A DNA stretch of 9,683 bases, from the NCBI GenBank assembly GCA_948552115.1, contig CAOWNX010000020.1, positions 1-9,683 on the forward strand. The letters are read 5' to 3'. This DNA is from an uncultured Bacilli bacterium. GTDB lineage: Bacteria > Bacillota_I > Bacilli_A > RF39 > UBA660. A program made the translations under genes and the position numbers. Of the stretch, positions 4,338 to 9,683 are shown piece after piece. Under the pieces are notes generated by a model. That model saw only the letters and a program-made list of their open reading frames with translations, searched no databases and had not been told where the DNA came from. The first letter of the stretch is position 1, and each line of letters opens with the position of its first letter.

Positions 4338-5480
4338 ATGAAATTAAGACGTTTTTGGGTATGGGGAATTCTTTTTTTCTTTACTATAATTTTATGTGTT
4401 TTGGTATTTTGTTTTTCTTCTTTTTTTCAAAAATCTTCTTTCGAAGAGGAAGATTATCATCCAGAAGATTCTGTATATCGAGAAACTAGAAAACTAGATC
4501 TTATTATGGTGGGAGATGCTTTGTATCATGATGGAGTTTATAAAGATGGAAAGACGAATTCAGGTTATGATTTTAGACAACAACTGGAAGCCATTAAACC
4601 TATTGTGAGTCAGTATGATTTGGCTTATTATAACCAAGAAAGTATTTTAGGTGGTACAGAAATTGGATTATCTACTTATCCTCGTTTTAATTCGCCATAT
4701 GAGGTAGGGGATGCTTTTTTGGATGCAGGTTTTAATTTGGTGAGTACAGCAAATAATCATACTTTGGATCGAGGAAAGACTGCTATTTTAAATTCACTAC
4801 AATATTTTCAAGGTAAGAAAAATGTTTTGATGAGTGGTTCTTGTGATTCTTTTTCGTGTATGGAACAAATTCCAATTGGAGAAAAGAATGGAATATCTTA
4901 TGCTTTTTTGTCTTATACAACAACAACGAATGGAATTCGTGTACCAAAGGGTGAAGAGTATTTGGTTCATGTTTATTCGGATGAACGAGTAGAGAATGAT
5001 ATTTTAAAAGTGAAAGATCAAGTAGATGTAATTTTGGTTGCAATGCATTGGGGAAGTGAGTATCATGATTATCCTACGGAAGAACAAAAACGTATTGCAA
5101 ATCACCTTGCAAGTCTTGGTGTAGATATTGTAATTGGAAATCATCCTCATGTAATTGAACCTATTGAAAAAATTGGGGATACTTTGGTATTTTATTCGTT
5201 TGGAAATTTTATTTCTGCTCAAACGGGAGTTGATAAGTTGGTAGGACTTATGGGAAGTGTATCAATTATTAAAGATATTGTTGGAGAAGAAGAGCATATT
5301 TCAATTACGAATATTCAAACGAGACTTACCTTTACTTCTTATAATTCTCATTTTCGTAATTTTAAAGTTTTACCTTTTGATCAAGTGGATTCTTCAATAC
5401 TAAAAAATAAAGAAAGTATAGCGAGTCAGAAGAAGGCATTGGTCAATTGTTATGGAGTAGAAACTACTTGGGCTACATAA
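4338..5480 (+). CDS. Membrane-anchored CapA-family (PGA_cap) protein
   Basis: The product is 380 residues from ATG 4338, which lies 5 nt behind AGGTGG; an in-frame GTG at 4329 overlaps that site and is less likely. Residues 1-5 are basic, and residues 6-28 form one hydrophobic helix, an uncleaved anchor or signal peptide without a lipobox, so the domain should face outward. The PGA_cap domain spans about 53-330: MVGDALYHDG (Asp60), YNQE (98-101), ANNH (138-141), MHWGSEYHD (236-244), GNHPH (267-271) and FGNF (288-291). These are the metal-binding and active-site motifs of the calcineurin-like fold and all look intact. CapA homologues serve in poly-gamma-glutamate or surface polymer assembly; no capBC-like synthase genes are visible here, so a stand-alone envelope role is more likely. 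The sequence is clearly different from the CapA domain at 1-1127, so this is not a recent duplicate. Confidence 0.88.
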   Translation: MKLRRFWVWGILFFFTIILCVLVFCFSSFFQKSSFEEEDYHPEDSVYRETRKLDLIMVGDALYHDGVYKDGKTNSGYDFRQQLEAIKPIVSQYDLAYYNQESILGGTEIGLSTYPRFNSPYEVGDAFLDAGFNLVSTANNHTLDRGKTAILNSLQYFQGKKNVLMSGSCDSFSCMEQIPIGEKNGISYAFLSYTTTTNGIRVPKGEEYLVHVYSDERVENDILKVKDQVDVILVAMHWGSEYHDYPTEEQKRIANHLASLGVDIVIGNHPHVIEPIEKIGDTLVFYSFGNFISAQTGVDKLVGLMGSVSIIKDIVGEEEHISITNIQTRLTFTSYNSHFRNFKVLPFDQVDSSILKNKESIASQKKALVNCYGVETTWAT

Positions 5481-5492
5481 AGTAGTTTTTTT
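5461..5492 (+). terminator. Intrinsic terminator overlapping the CapA stop codon
   Basis: AAACTACTT (5461-5469) and AAGTAGTTT (5480-5488) form a 9 bp stem followed by a run of seven T (5486-5492). The stop codon at 5478-5480 lies at the 3' end of the loop, so the coding end doubles as terminator. Confidence 0.8.
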
Positions 5493-5516
5493 GACATATT
5501 ATGTAATGGTGAGTAT

Positions 5517-6011
5517 ATGAAATGTCAAAGTGAGTACCCTTATCCAAAATTGGATTCGATTGTTCGTAATCCACAAAGTGCACGGTTAATTATGCATTCT
5601 TATGCAGGAGATGTTAGTGAAGATACAGCAATTCATCAGTATTTGTTTCAAAGTGTTATCTTGAAAGAAAAAGATGAAGAAGTATCGGAAATTTTAGAAC
5701 AAATTGCAGAAGTAGAAATGCATCATTTCCAGTATTTGGCAGAGTTAATTCAACAGTTAGGAGTCTATCCAGTTTTTGTGGATCCTATTGTGGATAAGAA
5801 TGAATTTTGGACAAGTCGATATGTTTGTTATGATGTTGAAGTAGAAGATATTTTGGAAATGGATATGGAAGCAGAAAAAAAGGCAATTATGCAGTATCAA
5901 TCTTTAATTCATGTGATTGAAGATCAACAAGTGAAGGAAGCATTACGAAGAATTGTTGTGGATGAAAAAATTCATTTGGAAATTTTTGAAAAGTTGTTAT
6001 CAGTACGTTAA
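5517..6011 (+). CDS. Ferritin-like di-metal four-helix protein (CotJC/Mn-catalase-like)
   Basis: The product is 164 residues. The metal ligand pattern of a four-helix di-iron or di-manganese carboxylate protein is complete: Glu35 in SEDTAIHQY, Glu67 and His70 in EMHH, Glu118 or Glu120 in MEAEKKAI, and Glu150 and His153 in EKIH. The N-terminal segment (YPYPKLDSIVRNPQSARLIMHSYAGDVSE) resembles CotJC and manganese-catalase-like proteins, which start with a YP motif and a YGG/YAG turn before helix A. The likely role is peroxide detoxification or another di-metal redox reaction; the short length favours the CotJC-like group over true Mn catalase. There is no signal peptide. The start at 5517 sits only 3 nt behind GGTGAG (5508-5513), which is close but the best available. 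It follows one terminator and precedes another, so it is a single-gene unit. Its position beside two redox genes suggests a shared stress function. Confidence 0.8.
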   Translation: MKCQSEYPYPKLDSIVRNPQSARLIMHSYAGDVSEDTAIHQYLFQSVILKEKDEEVSEILEQIAEVEMHHFQYLAELIQQLGVYPVFVDPIVDKNEFWTSRYVCYDVEVEDILEMDMEAEKKAIMQYQSLIHVIEDQQVKEALRRIVVDEKIHLEIFEKLLSVR

Positions 6012-6014
6012 AAT

Positions 6015-6056
6015 CAAAAGAAATGTAAGAAGAACTTTTTCTTTTGTTTTTTTTTT
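6015..6056 (+). terminator. Intrinsic terminator of the ferritin-like gene
   Basis: CAAAAGAAA (6015-6023) and TTTCTTTTG (6038-6046) form a 9 bp stem that can extend inward by further A-T pairs, followed by ten T (6047-6056). Confidence 0.75.
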
Positions 6057-6064
6057 GCTATAAT
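6056..6064 (+). promoter_or_regulatory. Extended -10 promoter of the redox operon
   Basis: TATAAT (6059-6064) is preceded by TGC, an extended -10 motif placed directly after the terminator T-run. No clear -35 is seen. RNA would start near 6071, a 15 nt leader that still includes the full SD at 6074-6081. Confidence 0.6.
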
Positions 6065-6085
6065 CTTGATAATAGGAGGGGTACT

Positions 6086-7621
6086 ATGTATGATGCAATT
6101 GTAATTGGGTCTGGTAATGGAGGATTATTATCGGCTCTTACTCTTCAAAAAGCTGGAAAGAGAGTAAAAATATTCGAGGCAAGTCATAATTGTGGTGGAG
6201 TTGCAACGAGTTTTGTTCGAGGAAGATTTGAATTTGAGGTATCTTTACAAGAACTTTATGAGTATGGTAATTCAGAGGTTCATGGATCTTTGTATGAATT
6301 ATTTGAACAACTTGATTTGAATTCTAAAATATCGATGCTTCCTATTTCTGAAAGTTTTCATATTTTTGTAAATGATACGAAAGAAGAGTATTTATTTCCT
6401 TTTGGAATTTCTAATTTTATCGAACAGATGGAACGTTATGTACCAGGAAGTAGTGTTAGTTTACAACAATTTTTTGCAATTTGTGAAGAGTGTAATTTAG
6501 CAATTGGTTATTTGAATGAAATGCATTTTCAACCAAACGAAGAAGAATTACAGAGTCATTTTCCTAATTTTAAACAATTATTAAATTCTTCTTTGAAGGA
6601 AGGATTGGAGCTTTTAAATATGCCTTTGAAAGCTCAAGAAATTTTAAGCTGTTTTTGGATAAAGCTTGGAGTTCCAGTTTCTAAGATTGATTTTGTTACG
6701 TATGCAATTCGTATTTTTTCTTATTTAACTTATGGAGGATGGGTTCCAAAGTATCGAAGTCGGGAAATTAGTATGGCAATTTTAAATGAATTTGAACGAC
6801 TTGGTGGTGAAATTGATTTTCTTACTTCTGTACAACGGGTTCTTTATGAAAATAGTATTCTTGTAGGCGTTGAGTGTAGTGATGGACGAGTTTATCAAAC
6901 ACATCATGTTGTAGCAAATATTTCTCCAACGATATTTTGTGGAAAGTTATTACCAGAATCCATAGGAAGTAAAGAAATTTATAATTCTTCTTTGGCACAT
7001 CAATTGGGTGCAAAAGCTTTCTGTGTATATTTGGGTTTGAATAAAAGTGTCGAAGAACTTGGACTTTCTACTTATCAATATTATATTTTTAATACTTTGA
7101 ACCATGATGTTGTTTATGAGACTATGAAAACCATGAATTTAACAAATTGTGTCGCTACTGTACTTAATCAAGTAAATCCCAATTGTTCTGATGAGGGAAC
7201 TACGATTCTTACATTGACTGCTTATCAATTTGGAGACATTTTTTCTAAGGTCGTCAATTCGGAGAATTATTATGTGATGAAAGAGAAAATTGCGAATCAA
7301 ATGATTGAATCGTTTGAACAGGCAACGGGCCTTTCGATTTTGGAAGCAATTGAAGAAATAGAAATTGCAACACCAGAGACTTTTGCACGCTATATTGGTA
7401 CTCCAGATGGAACGGTTATGGGTTATCTTGCTACAGGGAATGACGATTTTCTTTCTCGACTTTCTAATCATGAAAATGAAAATATTTTATCTAATGTACG
7501 ATTTTGTGGCGGTTTTGGAGAGCGATTACATGGATATGCTTCTAGCTATTTGAGTGGAGCAACCGCTGCAATGAAAACTTTAGAAGATATGAATAAAGAA
7601 GGTGTCTCAAATGAAAATTAA
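6086..7621 (+). CDS. FAD-dependent oxidoreductase of the phytoene desaturase/CrtI-like family
   Basis: The product is 511 residues from ATG 6086, which follows AGGAGGGG by a few bases. The open frame extends 14 codons upstream, but those overlap the promoter, so they are rejected. The N-terminus is a classical Rossmann FAD fold: AIVIGSGNGGLLSALTLQKAG (GxGxxG at 8-13), the acidic end of strand 2 at FEA (about 33-35), then CGGVATSF. The C-terminal FAD motif is CGGFGERLHGYASSYLSGATAAMKTL. This two-ended layout and the length match COG1233-type CrtI-like enzymes, which desaturate, isomerise or saturate polyenes and retinoids. No carotenoid synthesis genes (crtB, crtE) are present here, so the substrate is unknown. 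The gene overlaps the next one by 11 nt, so the two are translationally coupled and probably partners. Confidence 0.85.
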   Translation: MYDAIVIGSGNGGLLSALTLQKAGKRVKIFEASHNCGGVATSFVRGRFEFEVSLQELYEYGNSEVHGSLYELFEQLDLNSKISMLPISESFHIFVNDTKEEYLFPFGISNFIEQMERYVPGSSVSLQQFFAICEECNLAIGYLNEMHFQPNEEELQSHFPNFKQLLNSSLKEGLELLNMPLKAQEILSCFWIKLGVPVSKIDFVTYAIRIFSYLTYGGWVPKYRSREISMAILNEFERLGGEIDFLTSVQRVLYENSILVGVECSDGRVYQTHHVVANISPTIFCGKLLPESIGSKEIYNSSLAHQLGAKAFCVYLGLNKSVEELGLSTYQYYIFNTLNHDVVYETMKTMNLTNCVATVLNQVNPNCSDEGTTILTLTAYQFGDIFSKVVNSENYYVMKEKIANQMIESFEQATGLSILEAIEEIEIATPETFARYIGTPDGTVMGYLATGNDDFLSRLSNHENENILSNVRFCGGFGERLHGYASSYLSGATAAMKTLEDMNKEGVSNEN

Positions 7622-8756
7622 ACAATCATTAAGTGGATTTCAAGCAAAAGTTGCGAATCGGCAAAAGTTTTTAAAAAAGGGTGGAAGTCGTTTGGATTCT
7701 ATCGAGTTTCCAATGAACCGACTTAGTGGAAATCTGCATCCTAATGCAATGTCGGTGCGTGTAAAACAAATTTTGGAAGAAACTCATGATACAAAAACTT
7801 TTGTTTTTGAGCCAAATTATGTCCAAAAGCAAATTCCTTTTTTTAATTATCAAGCAGGACAATATATTACAATTGAAGTTCCTATTAATGGATATGTTTT
7901 TCAGCGTCCCTATTCGATTAGTTGTACTCCACGTCGTAGAGGTATTCAAGAGATTCAGGTTACGATTAAAAGAGTTAACGATGGTGTTGTTTCTAATTAT
8001 TTTTTGGACCAAGTAAAAGTAGGTGATCCTTTTATTATTCATGGACCATTTGGAGAGTTTGTTTATCAACCACTTCGCGATGCACATCATGTGATTGCTA
8101 TTGCTGGTGGAAGTGGAATTACTACAATTATGGCGATGGCAGAAGCTTTGGCTGATCGTATTCATGATTATTATTTGACAATTTTTTATGGTGCAAATAC
8201 ACAAAGTGATTTGATTTTTAAAAATCGTTTGGATGCGTTATCTAAGAAGGATCCACAAATTGAAGTGGTTTATTTGTTACAAAATGAGGCTACAGAGGGA
8301 TATTTGACAGGTTCTGTTACAAAGGAATTGATTTTGCAATATCGAAAAGAGGAAACAAGTTATTTTGTTTGTGGTCCAGATGAATTATATGAGTCTGTCA
8401 ATGAGATATTAAAAAGTTTGGATGTTCCAAATAAGTACATTCGTCATGATGTTTATTTGGAGTGTGAAAAAGCAAAAACGGATGATACGTTTGAAATACA
8501 TGTTTTAACGAGTGGAGAAGAAAAAATTATTTATGGTCGAGGTAAAGAGACGATATTAGAGGCATTGGAACACTCTGGTATTTCTGCTCCTAAGCATTGT
8601 GGTGTCGGTGTGTGTGGCTTTTGTAGAAGTAAGTTGTTAGAAGGAACTGTTTTAACAAATAATAAGTATGTAGCAGCGTCCGATAAGAATTATAAATATA
8701 TTCATCCTTGTGCTGCTTATCCATTGAGTGATATTACGATTCGTTTGCCAAAATAG
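7611..8756 (+). CDS. NAD(P)H:flavin oxidoreductase with C-terminal [2Fe-2S] ferredoxin domain
   Basis: The product is 381 residues from ATG 7611, with AGAAGGTG about 7 nt upstream; an in-frame GTG at 7602 is less likely. After a roughly 45-residue basic extension come three domains. The FAD-binding barrel (about 46-150) has RPYS at 99-102, the flavin-contact motif, and GPFGEF at 145-150. The NAD(P)-binding domain (about 158-285) has AGGSGIT at 165-171 and CGPDE at 254-258. A plant-type ferredoxin domain (about 295-381) has Cys330, Cys335, Cys338 and Cys367 in the C-x4-C-x2-C...C arrangement. The same architecture occurs in the Hcr-type reductase, phenol hydroxylase P5 and related one-component electron donors. 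It should move electrons from NAD(P)H through FAD to the iron-sulphur cluster and on to a partner. The overlap with the CrtI-like gene makes that flavoprotein, or the nearby di-metal protein, the likely acceptor; this is inference. Confidence 0.88.
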   Translation: MKIKQSLSGFQAKVANRQKFLKKGGSRLDSIEFPMNRLSGNLHPNAMSVRVKQILEETHDTKTFVFEPNYVQKQIPFFNYQAGQYITIEVPINGYVFQRPYSISCTPRRRGIQEIQVTIKRVNDGVVSNYFLDQVKVGDPFIIHGPFGEFVYQPLRDAHHVIAIAGGSGITTIMAMAEALADRIHDYYLTIFYGANTQSDLIFKNRLDALSKKDPQIEVVYLLQNEATEGYLTGSVTKELILQYRKEETSYFVCGPDELYESVNEILKSLDVPNKYIRHDVYLECEKAKTDDTFEIHVLTSGEEKIIYGRGKETILEALEHSGISAPKHCGVGVCGFCRSKLLEGTVLTNNKYVAASDKNYKYIHPCAAYPLSDITIRLPK

Positions 8757-8759
8757 TTA

Positions 8760-8790
8760 AAAGGAAATGTGAAAATCATTTCTTTTTTTT
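8760..8790 (+). terminator. Intrinsic terminator of the redox operon
   Basis: AAAGGAAATG (8760-8769) and CATTTCTTTT (8777-8786) pair over 10 bp with one G-T wobble around a 7 nt loop, followed by an uninterrupted T-run to 8790. Confidence 0.8.
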
Positions 8791-8827
8791 GCTAGAATTT
8801 TACTTTTAAAAATATTAATTTCCTAGA

Positions 8828-8833
8828 TATAAT
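8828..8833 (+). promoter_or_regulatory. Candidate -10 box for the surface-protein gene
   Basis: TATAAT at 8828-8833 lies about 88 nt before the start codon; the -35 region (TTTAAA, 8805-8810) is weak. The rest of the 8791-8920 gap shows no other clear signal; a TTGACG at 8887-8892 has no -10 box at the right distance. Confidence 0.35.
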
Positions 8834-8920
8834 ATTAATTATGTGGTAAACTTAGTGTTATAAACTAAAAAGTAAATATATTTTGGTTGACGGTCCATAA
8901 TAGTTGTAGGTGAAAGATTT

Positions 8921-9683
8921 ATGAAGAAAACTCCATTATCCTTAAGAAAAAGTGTATTCTTTGTTGTTTTGTTTTTAATTGTAAGCTTTGTTTTATTAAA
9001 TATCAAGTATTATGAATTTGAAATAAGCGAAAAGGATATTGATTCTTCTTTGATAGGACTTACAATAAATGGAAGTAGTACTACAACATTTCCAAGTAAG
9101 ACAGGTGGATATGCCATTGATAGTATTCAATGTGATAAAGATGCAACTGGAGTATGGGATTATGAGAATTGGGGATTAAAGGTAAGAGGAGTACATCAAA
9201 GTAGAACGAAATGTCAAATTAATTTTGTGAGTAAGTATACAGAAAATATATTAAATGGAACAGATCCAGTACTAAAAGACGGACTGATTCCAGTAACAAT
9301 AGAAAATGATGGAACTGTGAAAAAAGCAAGTTTAGGATGGGAATGGTATGACTACGAAACACAGAGATGGGCGAATGCCGTTATATTAAACAATGAAAGT
9401 GAAGTTTATTATGATGGAGATGTGATACCAGAAGAAGCCATAGAAAGTTATTTTGTATGGATACCAAGATATAAATATAAGTTATTTGACCAAAACAATG
9501 GAAATTATACTGGACTAACAACGATTGAAAATAAGCCACAAGTCATTGAAGTCATTTTTGGAACGGATACCACAACTGATACGAGTAGTAGTTGTACAAG
9601 TCCTCTCGTTAGTGGAGCAAGTGGTAATTGTAGTGTAGGAAAGTATATGACGCATCCCGCATTTACATCTTTTGGAACAAATG
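8921..9683 (+). CDS. Membrane-anchored, probably surface-exposed protein of unknown function, 3'-partial
   Basis: The frame opens at ATG 8921, 7 nt behind AGGTGA (8908-8913), and stays open for 254 codons to the right edge, so the end is missing. Residues 1-11 are basic, and residues about 12-27 form a hydrophobic helix (VFFVVLFLIVSFVLLN), so the rest should lie outside the cell. The first extracellular part (about 40-110) has two cysteines, IQCDKD and RTKCQINF, flanking two tryptophans, which suggests a small disulphide-bonded beta domain. A second part (about 135-190) has GWEWYDYETQRWANAVIL and YFVWIPRYKYKLF, a motif set that I associate with large repeated surface proteins of gut Firmicutes, from memory and without a named family. 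Later comes a Ser/Thr-rich stretch with two more cysteines (SSSCTS, GNCSVG). Base use is slightly less AT-skewed than in its neighbours, with more C- and G-ending codons. No enzymatic motif is seen. Confidence 0.75.
   Translation, partial: MKKTPLSLRKSVFFVVLFLIVSFVLLNIKYYEFEISEKDIDSSLIGLTINGSSTTTFPSKTGGYAIDSIQCDKDATGVWDYENWGLKVRGVHQSRTKCQINFVSKYTENILNGTDPVLKDGLIPVTIENDGTVKKASLGWEWYDYETQRWANAVILNNESEVYYDGDVIPEEAIESYFVWIPRYKYKLFDQNNGNYTGLTTIENKPQVIEVIFGTDTTTDTSSSCTSPLVSGASGNCSVGKYMTHPAFTSFGTN

Noticed and set aside
1..9683. Alternative genetic code with TGA as Trp, as in mycoplasmas
   Set aside because: All long genes are complete with TGG for Trp. The one broken gene is interrupted by TAA, which that code does not reassign.
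1..9683. CRISPR array
   Set aside because: No set of regularly spaced short repeats is present; the only long repeat occurs twice, about 1 kb apart.

Overview
The window is very AT-rich double-stranded bacterial DNA with strong Gram-positive Shine-Dalgarno sites (AGGAGG-like), short intergenic gaps, U-tract terminators and the standard genetic code: tryptophan is read from TGG, and no long gene needs TGA as sense. This fits an uncultured, low-GC Bacilli or Mollicute-like gut Firmicute. The lineage is inferred from base composition and gene types only.

Layout. (1) 1-1127: 3' part of a gene whose C-terminal portion is a CapA-type (PGA_cap) metallophosphoesterase-like domain; it runs off the left edge. 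(2) 1128-2520: an accessory island with no intact long gene. It holds an HMA-like (heavy-metal-associated) gene on the minus strand broken by one in-frame TAA, a 27-residue hydrophobic peptide gene on the plus strand with the layout of a type I toxin, a predicted antisense RNA convergent with it, and a tRNA-Thr(GGT) on the minus strand. A diverged ~150 bp direct repeat (1311-1460 and 2296-2448) flanks the HMA and toxin genes. Each copy carries the predicted antisense-RNA promoter and the same two hairpins. (3) 2601-5480: a diverged M3/PepF-type metallopeptidase and a second, membrane-anchored CapA protein, closed by a terminator over the stop codon. (4) 5517-6011: a ferritin-like di-metal four-helix protein related to CotJC/Mn-catalase-like proteins, with its own terminator. 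(5) 6086-8756: a translationally coupled pair, a CrtI-type FAD oxidoreductase and an NAD(P)H:flavin reductase with a C-terminal [2Fe-2S] ferredoxin domain, closed by a terminator. (6) 8921-9683: start of a membrane-anchored, probably surface-exposed protein that runs off the right edge.

How the parts may work together. Blocks 4 and 5 look like a small redox module: the [2Fe-2S] reductase could pass electrons from NAD(P)H to the flavoprotein and perhaps to the di-metal protein; no substrate can be read from the sequence. Block 3 and the two CapA proteins point to the cell envelope and to peptide processing. The most unusual stretch is 1311-2448: a compact candidate toxin/antisense-RNA locus, a second orphan copy of its antitoxin half, and two divergent promoters occupying the same 36 bp.

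Several genes have a longer open frame that starts upstream of the most credible start codon. I used the starts supported by ribosome binding sites: 2601, 4338, 6086 and 7611.
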